Positions 38,936 through 47,241 of a stretch of 64,000 nt of DNA are shown here, piece after piece; position 1 is the stretch's first letter, and each line of letters opens with the position of its first letter. The translations under genes and the position numbers were made by a program. The notes beneath the pieces were generated by a model. It had not been told where the DNA came from and searched no databases. It saw only the letters and a list, made by a program, of their open reading frames with translations. The stretch comes from JALYZC01 sp963725645 (GTDB lineage Bacteria; Actinomycetota; Thermoleophilia; Solirubrobacterales; Solirubrobacteraceae). The stretch lies in the NCBI GenBank assembly GCA_963725645.1, contig CAVRZD010000006.1, positions 1,860,001 through 1,924,000 of the forward strand, in the 5' to 3' direction.

Positions 38936-39720
38936 GGCTCGACCTCCCGCGCCGCCGCCTCGACGTCCTCGACCGCCGCGCGCTCGTCGTCGGCCAGCCA
39001 CACGAAGGTCTCGCGGTTGCCCTTCGGTCCGGGGAGGCCCGAGGACGCGAAGCCGAGCACGCCGGCGCCGAGCCGTTCCGCGGCGCGGGCCACCGCCACC
39101 AACGCGTCGCGGCGGTCCGCGGGCTCGCGCACGACGCCGCCCTTCCCAACGCCCTCGCGACCGACCTCGAACTGGGGCTTGCAGAGCGCGAGGCAGTCGA
39201 AGGCGGGCGCCGCGCAGGCGAGCACCGCCGGGAGCACCTTGGCCAGCCCGATGAACGACACGTCGATCGTGATCAGGTCCGGCGCGTACGGGAGGTCCGC
39301 CGGCCGCAGGTGACGGGCGTTGAAGCGCTCGAGCACCGTCACGCGGGCGTCGCCGCGCAGCCCCCACGCGAGCTCGCCATAGGCGACGTCGAGCGCGACG
39401 ACGTGCGCGGCGCCGGCCTGCAGCAGGCAGTCGGTGAAGCCTCCGGTGGACGCCCCCACGTCGACGCAGCGACGGCCGGCCGGGGCGACCCCGGTGGCCG
39501 CGAGCGCGTTGGCGAGCTTGCGCCCCCCGCGCGACGCGAAGGCGGGCGCCTCGGCCAGGTCGACGACCACGTCCTCGGCGACGAGCTGGCCCGGCTTGGC
39601 GGCGCGCCGGCGCTCGCTGCCCAGCCGCACCTCCCCCGCGAGCACGCTCGCGGCGGCCCGGCTGCGGGTCGGGAACAGCCCGCGCTCGGCGAGCAGGGTG
39701 TCGAGCCGCGTCTTGGGCAT
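38932..39720 (-). CDS. tlyA: TlyA-family rRNA methyltransferase / hemolysin-like protein
   Basis: 262 residues from ATG 39720. The N-terminal S4 RNA-binding domain is RLDTLLAERGLFPTRSRAAA. The FtsJ-like methyltransferase has the SAM loop CVDVGASTGGFTDCLLQAGA, YGELAWGLRGDARV, DLITIDVSFIGLAKVLPAVL and LCKPQFEVGRE (K-D-K-E type core). TlyA 2'-O-methylates 16S and 23S rRNA in mycobacteria. The longer frame upstream is not coding and crosses the divergent small gene. Confidence 0.93.
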   Translation of the reverse strand: MPKTRLDTLLAERGLFPTRSRAAASVLAGEVRLGSERRRAAKPGQLVAEDVVVDLAEAPAFASRGGRKLANALAATGVAPAGRRCVDVGASTGGFTDCLLQAGAAHVVALDVAYGELAWGLRGDARVTVLERFNARHLRPADLPYAPDLITIDVSFIGLAKVLPAVLACAAPAFDCLALCKPQFEVGREGVGKGGVVREPADRRDALVAVARAAERLGAGVLGFASSGLPGPKGNRETFVWLADDERAAVEDVEAAAREVEP

Positions 39721-39774
39721 CGCGAGAACCGTACCGGCGCGGGGCGCTCCGGCCCGGTGTTTAGGATGCAGGCC

Positions 39775-40008
39775 GTGGCCCGACTTCCCCTTCCCCGGCG
39801 CGCCCGCGAGGTCCCCTGGCAGGCCGTGCTCGCCCTCGCGCTGGAGATCGCGCGGGAGGGCCGGAAGCGCTGGGACCGCCTCAGCACCCGCGAGCAGCGC
39901 GCCGTCCGCGACGCGATCACACGTTCGCGCGGCCGCATCGACCGGCTCAACCAACGCGAGCGGGACGACCTGCGGCGCATCGTCTGGAAGGCGGTCGGAC
40001 CGCAGTAG
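39775..40008 (+). CDS. Small basic hypothetical protein (77 aa)
   Basis: The frame is divergent from tlyA. It is very basic and helical: VPWQAVLALALEIAREGRKRW, STREQRAVRDAITRSRGRID, QRERDDLRRIVWKAVGPQ. The start is uncertain: GTG 39775 has AGGA 8 nt upstream; ATG 39766 in the same frame lacks a ribosome site and would add 3 residues. No known domain. Possibly nucleic-acid binding, from charge only. Confidence 0.6.
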   Translation: MARLPLPRRAREVPWQAVLALALEIAREGRKRWDRLSTREQRAVRDAITRSRGRIDRLNQRERDDLRRIVWKAVGPQ

Positions 40009-40014
40009 CGCCGC

Positions 40015-40037
40015 CATCAGGGCCCGAGCCCCTGATG
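40015..40037 (+). terminator. Hairpin after the small basic gene
   Basis: Perfect 8-bp inverted repeat CATCAGGG / CCCTGATG (40015-40022 and 40030-40037) around a 7-nt loop, 7 bp after the stop codon. There is no T-run after it, so it may end transcription poorly or act as an RNA-stabilising stem. Confidence 0.35.
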
Positions 40038-40108
40038 CCCGATGCCTGACGCCTCTGTGCCGTCTCTCACAGAACGCGCGTTCGATTGGCTCCACACTGT
40101 CATTCAGC

Positions 40109-40462
40109 ATGACTGCGTTCAGACTCATCTCCCTACCAGCCCACGGCGCGCTCGAGCTGCTGGCCGGCCTCTTCACGATGGTCGCCCCGTTCCTGTTCGG
40201 GTTCACGCCGGCGGGCGCGGTGGCCGCGGTCGTGATCGGCGCCTTGATCGTCGGCCTGTCGCTGGCCACCGCAAGCACTGAGCAGGGCTCATTGCCCATC
40301 TCCGCCCATTTCGCCTTCGATCGCGGCATCGTGATCGGGCTGCTGGGCGCAGGCGCGGTGATCGGCCTCGCCGGCGACGCCGGTGCGGCGCTGTTCTTCG
40401 CCGTGACCGGTGCGGCGCTGCTGGCGCTCAGCCTCACCACCCGCTACAGCGCCACCGCGTAA
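40109..40462 (+). CDS. SPW-repeat-like small membrane protein
   Basis: 117 residues, four hydrophobic segments: ALELLAGLFTMVAPFLFGF, AVAAVVIGALIVGLSLATA, GIVIGLLGAGAVIGLAGD and AALFFAVTGAALLALSLTT. The first segment resembles the SPW repeat seen in small membrane proteins of unknown function. ATG 40109 is the first start codon before the hydrophobic region; no strong ribosome site is seen. It is followed by a clear terminator shared with the convergent dxs gene. Confidence 0.65.
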   Translation: MTAFRLISLPAHGALELLAGLFTMVAPFLFGFTPAGAVAAVVIGALIVGLSLATASTEQGSLPISAHFAFDRGIVIGLLGAGAVIGLAGDAGAALFFAVTGAALLALSLTTRYSATA

Positions 40463-40523
40463 CGACTTCCCCCATAGATCGAGAACGCTCGTAACAGAGC
40501 GCATCTCTCTCCTCCCCCTGAAG

Positions 40524-40556
40524 CGGCCCGCCATGAACGGCGGGCCGTTTCTCTTC
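40524..40556. terminator. Rho-independent terminator between SPW-like gene and dxs
   Basis: 9-bp perfect stem CGGCCCGCC / GGCGGGCCG (40524-40532, 40539-40547) with loop ATGAAC, followed on the plus strand by TTTCTCTTCC. It lies between two convergent genes and could serve both; the T-rich tail favours the plus direction. Confidence 0.65.
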
Positions 40557-40568
40557 CTGGACGGGCGC

Positions 40569-42527
40569 CTACTGGGCGCCGGTCAGGGCCGAGCTCGGCT
40601 CGGCGACCGCGGCCTCGATGCGCTCGGCGATCCGCTCGCCGGTGTAGCCGACCTCCTCGTGCAGGAGGGCGGGCTTGCCGTGCGTGACGTAGCGGTCGGG
40701 CAGGCCGACGCGAAGGATCCGGGGCGAGACGGCCCCGGTCTCCGACAGCGTCTCCCACACGGCGGAGCCGAAGCCGCCCATCAGGACGCCCTCCTCCACC
40801 GTCACCAGCAGGTCGTGCTCGGCCGCGAGCTGGGCCATCAGGCCGGCGTCGATCGGCTTGGCGAAGCGGGCGTCGGCGACGGTCACCCGCAGGCCGCGCT
40901 CGGCCAGCAGGTCCGCGGCCTCCAGGCCCTTCTGGACGCCGGTGCCGTACCCCACGATCGCCACCCGGTCCCCCTCGCGCAGGATCTCGCCGGTGCCGAT
41001 CTCGATCGACTTGGGCTCCTTCGGCCGCGCGACGCCGACGGCCTCGCCGCGCGGGTAGCGCAGGGCGATCGGCCCGTCGTCGTGGAGCACCGCCGTGCGC
41101 AGCATGTGCACGAGCATCGCCTCGTCGCGGGGCGCCATCAGGACCATGTTGGGCAGGCAGCGCAGGTAGGCGATGTCGAAGGCGCCGTGGTGCGTGGGCC
41201 CGTCGTCGCCGACCAGGCCGGCGCGGTCCATCGCGAACACGACGTTGAGCTTCTGCAGGCAGACGTCGTGGACGATCTGGTCGAAGGCGCGCTGCAGGAA
41301 CGTCGAGTAGATCGCGGCGACGGGCTTGATGCCCTGCAGCGATAGGCCGGCCGCGAACAGGATCGCGTTCTGCTCGGCGATCCCGACGTCGAAGTAACGC
41401 TCGGGGATCGCCTCCTGGAGCAGGTTGAGGCCCGTGCCCGAGTTCATCGCGGCGGTGATGCCGACGATGCGCTCGTCGCGCTCGCACTCCGTCACGAGCG
41501 CCTCGCCGAAGACCTTCGTGTACTGCGGCGGGGCCGGCTTGGCCTTCTTGGAGGCCTTGGCGACCGCCTTGGCCGCCGTCGCCGGCGAGCCGTTGGCGAT
41601 CGACTTCGGCTTGGCCGCGTGCCACTTCTCCATGCCCTCGAGGTCGCCCTCCTCGGCCGGCGCGAAGCCCTTGCCCTTGACCGTCGCGATGTGCACGACG
41701 ACGGGACGGTTGGCCGCGAGCGCCTCGCGCAGCGCGCGGCGCAGCGCGTGCACGTCGTGGCCGTCGATGACGCCCATGTACGCCCAGTCCAGCTCCTCCC
41801 AGAAGAGCCCAGGCGCCCAGAATGCCTTGATCGACTCCTTCAGCTGCGGCCCGAGGCGCTCGAAGCGCGCGCCGATGCCCGCGGGGAGCTTGGTCAGGCC
41901 GCCCTCGACGTCCTCGCGCACCTTCCACAGCTTGGGGTTGAGGCGCACGCGGTTGAAGTACCGCGACAGCGCGCCGACGTTGGGCGCGATCGACATGCCG
42001 TTGTCGTTGAGGACGACGACCATCGGGGTCCCGAGGCCGCCGGCGAGGTGCAGCGCCTCGAACGCCACGCCGCCGGTCATCGCGCCGTCGCCGATCACCG
42101 CGACGACCCGGCCGTCCTCGCCCTGGCCCTGGCGCATGGCCTCCTTGAGCCCGACCGCGTAGCCGATCGACGTGGAGGCGTGGCCCGCCCCCATGATGTC
42201 GTGCTGGGACTCCGCGATCGAGCAGAACGGCGCGAGACCGTCGTACTTGCGGATCGTGTCGAGCCGGTCGCGGCGGCCGGTCAGGACCTTGTGCGGGTAG
42301 GCCTGATGGCCGACGTCCCAGAGGATCTTGTCGCGCGGGGACTCCAGCAGCGAGTGCAGCGCCACGGCCAGCTCGCAGGTGCCGAGGTTGGCGCCGAAGT
42401 GGCCGCCGATTTCGCCGATCGTGTCGATGATCAGCTCGCGCACCTCCTGCGCGACCTCGGCGAGCTCCTCCTCGGACATCGAGTGGAGGTCGGTGGGGCG
42501 GTCGATGCGGTCGAGGAGGTTGCTCAT
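40569..42527 (-). CDS. dxs: 1-deoxy-D-xylulose-5-phosphate synthase
   Basis: 652 residues. It joins pyruvate and glyceraldehyde 3-phosphate using thiamine diphosphate, the first step of the MEP isoprenoid route. Motifs: DVGHQAYPHKVLTGRRD, VIGDGAMTGGVAFEALHLAG (ThDP motif), DGHDVHALRRAL, GMNSGTGLNLLQ-like TAAMNSGTGLNLLQEAIPER, and the C-terminal transketolase domain. A Lys/Ala/Pro-rich linker (~residues 305-335) lies between the domains, somewhat longer than usual. The ATG overlaps the prenyl synthase stop (ATGA), so both are made together. Confidence 0.97.
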   Translation of the reverse strand: MSNLLDRIDRPTDLHSMSEEELAEVAQEVRELIIDTIGEIGGHFGANLGTCELAVALHSLLESPRDKILWDVGHQAYPHKVLTGRRDRLDTIRKYDGLAPFCSIAESQHDIMGAGHASTSIGYAVGLKEAMRQGQGEDGRVVAVIGDGAMTGGVAFEALHLAGGLGTPMVVVLNDNGMSIAPNVGALSRYFNRVRLNPKLWKVREDVEGGLTKLPAGIGARFERLGPQLKESIKAFWAPGLFWEELDWAYMGVIDGHDVHALRRALREALAANRPVVVHIATVKGKGFAPAEEGDLEGMEKWHAAKPKSIANGSPATAAKAVAKASKKAKPAPPQYTKVFGEALVTECERDERIVGITAAMNSGTGLNLLQEAIPERYFDVGIAEQNAILFAAGLSLQGIKPVAAIYSTFLQRAFDQIVHDVCLQKLNVVFAMDRAGLVGDDGPTHHGAFDIAYLRCLPNMVLMAPRDEAMLVHMLRTAVLHDDGPIALRYPRGEAVGVARPKEPKSIEIGTGEILREGDRVAIVGYGTGVQKGLEAADLLAERGLRVTVADARFAKPIDAGLMAQLAAEHDLLVTVEEGVLMGGFGSAVWETLSETGAVSPRILRVGLPDRYVTHGKPALLHEEVGYTGERIAERIEAAVAEPSSALTGAQ

Positions 42528-43411
42528 GAGGTGCGGGTGTGGATGAAGTCGGCGATGTCCTCCAGCTCGCCGGCGCGCAACTCGCCGGCGCCGGCCAGCG
42601 CCGCGCGCGCCTTGGCGTGGGACTCCCCGGCGAGCTCGCGCGCACGCTCGAGCCCGTGGGCGCTCACGTAGGTGAGCTTGCCCAGGCGCTCGTCACTGCC
42701 GCTCATCTTGCCGAGGTCGGCGTCGGTTCCGGTCACGTCGAGGATGTCGTCCACGATCTGAAAGAGCACGCCCAGCTCGGAGGCGTAGGCGCGCAGCGCG
42801 ATTGTCGCAGGTTGCGGTGTGCCCGCCAGGAGAAGTACGCACTCCACCGACGCCTCGATCAACCGCCCGGTCTTGAGCTCGTGCAGGCGCCGCAGCTCGT
42901 CGGGGTCGCGGCCGGTGGGCGGGGTCGCCTCGGAGACGTCGAGGTACTGGCCACCGACCATTCCGACGACCCCGGTCGCGGAGGCGAGCTCGCGGGCGGC
43001 GCCGAGCACGCGGTCGGGGGCGCCCGCCTGCGCCGCGAGCAGGTGGTGGAACGCCTCGGCGTACAGCCCGTCGCCGGCCAGGATCGCCACGTCCTCGCCG
43101 TACACGACGTGGCACGTCGGCCGGCCGCGGCGCAGCTCGTCGTCGTCCATCGCCGGGAGGTCGTCGTGGATCAGCGAGTAGGTGTGGATCAGCTCGATCG
43201 CCGCAGCGAGCGGGAGCACGTCCGCGGCCTCCATCCCGACCGCGCGCGCGGTCGCGAGCGCCAGGACGGGCCGGATTCGCTTCCCCCCGGCAAGCAGCGA
43301 GTAGCGCATCGCCTCCTCCAGTCCCGCCGTGCGGGGCTCGGTGGAGAAGCGCAGGTCGGCGAGGTAGCGCTCGACCTCGTCGCGAAGGTCCTCCGGATAG
43401 CCGTTGGACAT
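42524..43411 (-). CDS. Polyprenyl (farnesyl/geranylgeranyl) diphosphate synthase
   Basis: 295 residues. It carries LLAGGKRIRPVLALATARAV, the first Asp-rich motif IHDDLPAMDDDELRRGRPT, GEDVAILAGDGLYAEAFHHL, the GQYLDV region and the second Asp-rich motif FQIVDDILDVTGT. It condenses isopentenyl diphosphate with allylic diphosphates. The residues before the first DDxxD are small and aromatic (IELIHTYSLIHDD), consistent with C15-C20 products, but the chain length is not certain. It is coupled to dxs and upstream genes xseB, nusB and efp. Confidence 0.93.
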   Translation of the reverse strand: MSNGYPEDLRDEVERYLADLRFSTEPRTAGLEEAMRYSLLAGGKRIRPVLALATARAVGMEAADVLPLAAAIELIHTYSLIHDDLPAMDDDELRRGRPTCHVVYGEDVAILAGDGLYAEAFHHLLAAQAGAPDRVLGAARELASATGVVGMVGGQYLDVSEATPPTGRDPDELRRLHELKTGRLIEASVECVLLLAGTPQPATIALRAYASELGVLFQIVDDILDVTGTDADLGKMSGSDERLGKLTYVSAHGLERARELAGESHAKARAALAGAGELRAGELEDIADFIHTRTS

Positions 43412-43419
43412 GGCCGGGG

Positions 43420-43629
43420 TCAGAGGAGCTCGCCCTGGCCCGCCGGCGGGTCGCCGGCGGCGGCGCGCGAGCGGCGGTCCAGCTCGGCGCCGGCCTCCGC
43501 GGCGAGCTGGGCGCACGTCTCGATCAGCGCGGCCGCGTCCTCGGGGGACAGCGAGGTGTCGCGCAGCCGCGCGGCCGCGTCGCGCAGCCGGTCGGTCAAC
43601 TCGTTGAGGTCGTCGAGCGGGTCGGTCAT
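43420..43629 (-). CDS. Exonuclease VII small subunit-like protein
   Basis: 69 residues from ATG 43629, overlapping the nusB stop as ATGA. Coiled-coil composition: DPLDDLNELTDRLRDAAARL, SLSPEDAAALIETCAQLAAE. The size, SLSPEDA turn (SLEEA in XseB) and place between nusB and a prenyl synthase fit XseB. The match is weak, and the large subunit XseA is not in the window. It could be another small coiled-coil protein. Confidence 0.5.
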   Translation of the reverse strand: MTDPLDDLNELTDRLRDAAARLRDTSLSPEDAAALIETCAQLAAEAGAELDRRSRAAAGDPPAGQGELL

Positions 43630-44036
43630 CGGGCGGAGGGATTCTCGCGCACCTCGCGCAGCACGGCGGCGAGGATGCCGTTGACGAAGCCGGGCGCGTC
43701 GGCTCCGCAGTAGGTCTTGGCCGTCTCGACGGCCTCGTCGATGGCCGCCTCGGGGGGGATCGGGCGCTCGCCGGCCACCAGCTCCGGGTCGCGCAGCTCG
43801 AGCAGTGCGACGCGCAGGATGTTGCGCTCCAGCGGAGCGATCCGGTCCAGCGTCCAACCCTGGGCATGGCGTTCGATCAGAGCGTCGAGCTCCTCGCGGT
43901 GGTCGTCGACGGCGTGCGCCAGGGCGCCCGTGAACGGCCGCGCGTCGGCCGGCAGCAGGTCCCCCAGCGAGCGGCCCGTGACGTCGTGCTGGTAGAGGGC
44001 GAAGATCGCGGCCCGTCGCTGATCGGTGCGTCTCAT
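43626..44036 (-). CDS. nusB: Transcription antitermination protein NusB
   Basis: 136 residues from ATG 44036. The all-helical RNA-binding fold has RRTDQRRAAIFALYQHDVTG, the RHAQGWTLDRIAPLERNILR core, PEAAIDEAVETAKTYCGADA and PGFVNGILAAVLREV. It binds boxA with NusE (S10) for rRNA antitermination. It follows efp after 7 bp, the classical efp-nusB pair. The upstream extension of the frame is not NusB-like. Confidence 0.95.
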   Translation of the reverse strand: MRRTDQRRAAIFALYQHDVTGRSLGDLLPADARPFTGALAHAVDDHREELDALIERHAQGWTLDRIAPLERNILRVALLELRDPELVAGERPIPPEAAIDEAVETAKTYCGADAPGFVNGILAAVLREVRENPSAR

Positions 44037-44043
44037 CGCGCGC

Positions 44044-44610
44044 TCACGCGCGCGAGACGTACTCGCCCGAGCGCGTGTCGACGCGCACGCGCTCGCCGAC
44101 CTCGATGAACAGCGGCACCTGCACGGTCGCGCCGGTCTCGAGCGTCGCGGGCTTGTTCCCGCCACCGGACGCGGTGTCCCCGCGCAGCCCGGGGTCGGTC
44201 TGGGTCACCTCGAGGTCGACCGCGCTGGGCACCTGCACGTCCTGCGGGCTGTCGTCGATGAACAGGACGTCGACCTCCGCGCTGGGCTTGATCCAGCGCA
44301 GCTGGCCCGCCACCGCGGCCTCGGGGATCGTGAGCTGCTCGTAGGACTCGGTGTCCATGAAGTGGGCGTCGGTGCCGTCGGCGTAGAGGAACTGCATGTG
44401 GCGCGACTCGGTGCGCACCGAGCGGAACTTCTCGCCCGCGCGGAAGGTCTTGTCGATCACCGCGCCGTCGGCGGAGCGGCGCAGCTTCGTGCGCACGAAC
44501 GCGCCGCCCTTGCCCGGCTTGACGTGCTGGAACTCGAGCACCTTGAAGACGGTGCCGTCCACCTCGATGTGGTTGCCGTTCTTGAGCTGATTGGTGGTGA
44601 TCGTCGGCAT
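44044..44610 (-). CDS. efp: Translation elongation factor P
   Basis: 188 residues from ATG 44610, full length. Domain I: TITTNQLKNGNHIEVDGTVF with the loop HVKPGKGGAFVRTKL, whose Lys enters the peptidyl-transferase centre. Domains II and III follow: FRSVRTESRHMQFLYADGTD, VDLEVTQTDPGLRGDTASGG and GATVQVPLFIEVGERVRVDT. It relieves ribosome stalling at polyproline. The first gene of efp-nusB-xseB-prenyl synthase-dxs, divergent from an SDR gene. Confidence 0.98.
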   Translation of the reverse strand: MPTITTNQLKNGNHIEVDGTVFKVLEFQHVKPGKGGAFVRTKLRRSADGAVIDKTFRAGEKFRSVRTESRHMQFLYADGTDAHFMDTESYEQLTIPEAAVAGQLRWIKPSAEVDVLFIDDSPQDVQVPSAVDLEVTQTDPGLRGDTASGGGNKPATLETGATVQVPLFIEVGERVRVDTRSGEYVSRA

Positions 44611-44634
44611 GCGGCGAGCAAGGGTAGCGGCCGT

Positions 44635-45519
44635 GTGGATAGCGTTGAGGCCGTGGGCCTCGAGGGCAAGACCGTGTTCATCTCGGGCGCGAGCCGAGGG
44701 ATCGGGCTCGCCATCGCCCTGCGCGCCGCGCGCGACGGCGCCAACGTGGCCCTGATCGCCAAGACGGCCGAGCCCCACCCGAAGCTCGAGGGCACGATCC
44801 ACACCGCCGCGGCGGCGATCGAGGATGCGGGCGGCAGCGCCCTGGCGATCGTCGGGGACATCCGCGACGAGGACCAGGTGGTGGCGGCGGTGCAGCGGGC
44901 CGTCGAGCGCTTCGGCGGGATCGACATCTGCGTCAACAACGCGAGCGCGATCAACCTGGCCGGGACCGAGGCGCTCGAGATGAAGCGCTACGACCTCATG
45001 CAGGACATCAACGTCCGCGGCACCTTCGTGGTTACCAAGGCCTGCGTGCCGCACCTCAAGGCGGCCGAGAACCCGCACATCCTCACGCTCTCGCCGCCGA
45101 TCAGCCTCGACGCCCGTTGGCTCGGCCCGCACATCGGCTACACCCTCGCCAAGTACGGAATGACGCTGTGCACGCTGGGCTTCGCCGCCGAGTTCCGCGA
45201 GGACGGAATCGCCTCGAATGCCCTGTGGCCGCGGACGCTGGTCGCCACGGCGGCGGTCAAGAACCTGCTCGGCGGCGACGAGGCGATGGCCCGCGCCCGC
45301 AAGCCCGAGATCTACGCCGACGCCGCCCACGCGGTCCTCACCCGCCCCAGCCGCGAGTGCACCGGCAACGCGCTCCTGTGCGAGGACGTCCTGGTCGAGG
45401 AGGGCGTCACGGACCTGAGCGGCTACGCCGCCGCCGGGGCGGACGCCGAGCTCGCGGTCGATCTCTTCGTCGACGCCGTGGACCCGCCGTCGCTCGGCGG
45501 GCGGGCGGCGGCGGGCTGA
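44635..45519 (+). CDS. SDR-family oxidoreductase (HSDL2-like)
   Basis: 294 residues. Rossmann start GKTVFISGASRGIGLAIALR, NNASAINLAGTEALEMKRYD (NNAS), TLSPPISLDARWLG (catalytic Ser region) and YTLAKYGMTLCTLGFAAEF (YxxxK). The pattern fits hydroxysteroid dehydrogenase-like protein 2 types, NADP-dependent with unknown substrate, cytoplasmic. GTG 44635 has an AGGG site; an in-frame GTG at 44653 would fit the family's N-terminus but its ribosome site is too close. Its stop abuts that of moaA. Confidence 0.88.
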   Translation: MDSVEAVGLEGKTVFISGASRGIGLAIALRAARDGANVALIAKTAEPHPKLEGTIHTAAAAIEDAGGSALAIVGDIRDEDQVVAAVQRAVERFGGIDICVNNASAINLAGTEALEMKRYDLMQDINVRGTFVVTKACVPHLKAAENPHILTLSPPISLDARWLGPHIGYTLAKYGMTLCTLGFAAEFREDGIASNALWPRTLVATAAVKNLLGGDEAMARARKPEIYADAAHAVLTRPSRECTGNALLCEDVLVEEGVTDLSGYAAAGADAELAVDLFVDAVDPPSLGGRAAAG

Positions 45520-46524
45520 CTACCCGCCGATCGCGCTCATCGTGCGCGGCGGCTGGCGGAAGCCGCGCTCGCCGACGTGGTGCTTGAGCTCCTTGCGCCA
45601 CACGGCGTCGCGGACGATTCGCTCGACCTCGTCGTCCGAGGCGCCCCCGCGCAGCGGGCCCCGCAGATCGGTCTCGTGGAGCGAGAACAGGCAGGTCCGC
45701 AGCTTGCCCTCGGCGGTCAGCCGGATGCGATTGCAGTCGGCACAGAACGGCTCGGACACCGGGTTGATGAACCCGATCTCCCCGCGGCCGTCGCGGAAGC
45801 GGTAGATGCGCGCGGTGGCCGAGGGCTCGCGCGGGCGCTCCTCGAGCGGATGGACCGCGTCGATCAGGGCCCGCACCTCGTCGCCGGGCAGCACGGAGTC
45901 CTCGGTCCAGGCGTGATCGGCGTCCAGCGGCATGAACTCGATGAAGCGCACCTGGAAGCCGGTGCGGCGCGCGAACTCGGCGAACGGCAGGGCCTCCTCC
46001 TCGGTGAAGCCGCGCATCGCGACGGCGTTGACCTTGATCGGGTGGATCGCGGGGTGACGTGCGATCGCCTCGAGCCCGCGCAGGACCTGCGGGAGCGCGT
46101 CGCGGCGGGTCATCGCGTAGAAGCGGTCGCGCTGGAGCGAGTCGATCGAGACGTTGATGCGCCTGAGGCCCGCGGTCGCGAGCGCGTCGGCGTCCCGCTC
46201 GAGGAGGTAGCCGTTGGTCGTGACGGATACGTCGACGACGAAGGGAATCCGGGTGAGCTTTGCGACAAGGCGGGGGAAGTCCCGGCGCACGAGCGGCTCC
46301 CCGCCGGTGAGGCGCACGTCCGTCACGCCCATGGTCGCCAGCAAACCCACGAGCCGCTCGATCTCCTCGAAAGTGAGGATCTCCGAGCGCTCGAGCCACG
46401 GCAGTCCCTCCGCCGGCATGCAGTACTGGCAGCGGAAGTTGCAGCGGTCGGTGACGGACACGCGCAGGTCGCCGATCCGGCGGCCGTGGCCGTCGACCAG
46501 GGGCTCGCGTTCGCGTGCGCTCAT
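45520..46524 (-). CDS. moaA: GTP 3',8-cyclase MoaA
   Basis: 334 residues. The radical-SAM cluster is in SVTDRCNFRCQYCMPAEG (CxxxCxxC). The C-terminal second 4Fe-4S site is PFCADCNRIRLTAEGKLRTC. The end is ...TMSAIGG, the Gly-Gly tail needed for catalysis. It makes the first intermediate of molybdopterin from GTP. A GAGGG site precedes ATG 46524. It is divergent from the small-membrane-protein/cox operon that encodes Mo enzymes, which makes shared control plausible. Confidence 0.96.
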   Translation of the reverse strand: MSAREREPLVDGHGRRIGDLRVSVTDRCNFRCQYCMPAEGLPWLERSEILTFEEIERLVGLLATMGVTDVRLTGGEPLVRRDFPRLVAKLTRIPFVVDVSVTTNGYLLERDADALATAGLRRINVSIDSLQRDRFYAMTRRDALPQVLRGLEAIARHPAIHPIKVNAVAMRGFTEEEALPFAEFARRTGFQVRFIEFMPLDADHAWTEDSVLPGDEVRALIDAVHPLEERPREPSATARIYRFRDGRGEIGFINPVSEPFCADCNRIRLTAEGKLRTCLFSLHETDLRGPLRGGASDDEVERIVRDAVWRKELKHHVGERGFRQPPRTMSAIGG

Positions 46525-46534
46525 CGGCCCTCAC

Positions 46535-46612
46535 GTTACTCCAGCCCGGCCCGACGCTCGTTCGCGCCCGCCGACCGGACGCATGGACACCATTTCGGCC
46601 CTGGAGTAATGT
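46535..46612. promoter_or_regulatory. Inverted repeat and candidate promoter between moaA and the cox-linked operon
   Basis: TTACTCCAG (46536-46544) and CTGGAGTAA (46601-46609) are perfect 9-bp arms 56 bp apart in the divergent region. On the plus strand TGGACA (46584-46589), a 17-bp spacer and TAATGT (46607-46612) look like a promoter, so the right arm would overlap its -10. A regulator bound to both arms could control both directions. Prediction by eye only. Confidence 0.35.
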
Positions 46613-46652
46613 CATCGTCAGGAGCGAATGCAGGACGCACGGAGAGACGACG

Positions 46653-46703
46653 ATGACCGCACGGGCTGACGCGCCGGCTCCGTCCGAGGGTGCCGCGTGC
46701 TAG
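46653..46703 (+). CDS. Possible 16-residue leader peptide
   Basis: ATG 46653 follows GGAGAG by 6 nt and reads 16 residues, TARADAPAPSEGAAC after Met, ending TAG at 46701-46703. It overlaps the start of the first small membrane protein gene by 7 nt. The good ribosome site and overlap suggest a translated leader that feeds ribosomes into the operon. The peptide itself has no recognisable function and may be meaningless. Confidence 0.35.
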   Translation: MTARADAPAPSEGAAC

Positions 46704-46954
46704 CGGCGGCGTCCACCCAGTGGGTCGCGGGAATCGTGATCGGCTGCGTCGTGATCGCGGTGGCCGCCGTGATCGTGATCGTGATCGTCGCGCTAGCGAT
46801 GCGGATCGCCAAGCAGGCCAGGACGGCCGAGGAGGGGGTCGAGGTGGTGCGCCGACAGACGTCCGAGCTCGACGGCGTCGCGCGGATCAACGACTCGGGC
46901 TTGCGCATCCTGCACGCCGCCCGATCGCTTCGAAAAGTGGCCGTTGGAAAATGA
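46697..46954 (+). CDS. Small single-span membrane protein 1 (85 aa)
   Basis: GTG 46697 with GAGGG 6 nt upstream. Residues ~9-35 are one very hydrophobic segment (WVAGIVIGCVVIAVAAVIVI and more Val/Ile/Ala). A basic flank (RIAKQAR) then a helical cytoplasmic tail follow (EEGVEVVRRQTSELDGVARI, LRILHAARSLRKV). The positive residues after the span suggest N-out, C-in. No family recognised. First of five such genes; its stop overlaps the next start (ATGA). Confidence 0.75.
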   Translation: MLAAASTQWVAGIVIGCVVIAVAAVIVIVIVALAMRIAKQARTAEEGVEVVRRQTSELDGVARINDSGLRILHAARSLRKVAVGK

Positions 46955-47241
46955 GCGCGGTGATGGCCACATCGGTGACCACGTACTGGACGATCGCCCT
47001 CGTGATCGGGCTCGCCGCGGCGCTCGTCGTCGCGGTCCTGCTGGCCCTGCTCGTGCGCTCGGTCATGAGCATCGAGCGGTCGGTCGACGGCCTGCTGGAG
47101 ATCGCGGGTGACGTCGGCGCGAACACCGCGAACATCCCCCAGCTCGAGGCGACGGCGCCCGTGCTGGCGCAGATCGTGGACGAGGCGGTGGTGCAGGACG
47201 GCTACATGAACGCGCTCACCGACGGGTTCGGCGAGAAATGA
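46951..47241 (+). CDS. Small single-span membrane protein 2 (96 aa)
   Basis: ATG 46951 in an ATGA overlap. The membrane span covers ~12-36 (YWTIALVIGLAAALVVAVLL), then R-S-V-M-S and a helical tail SIERSVDGLLEIAGDVGANT, IPQLEATAPVLAQIVDEAVV. The tail has heptad-like spacing of hydrophobic residues, so it may pair with the tails of the neighbours. No recognised domain. Ends in an ATGA overlap with protein 3. Confidence 0.75.
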   Translation: MSAVMATSVTTYWTIALVIGLAAALVVAVLLALLVRSVMSIERSVDGLLEIAGDVGANTANIPQLEATAPVLAQIVDEAVVQDGYMNALTDGFGEK

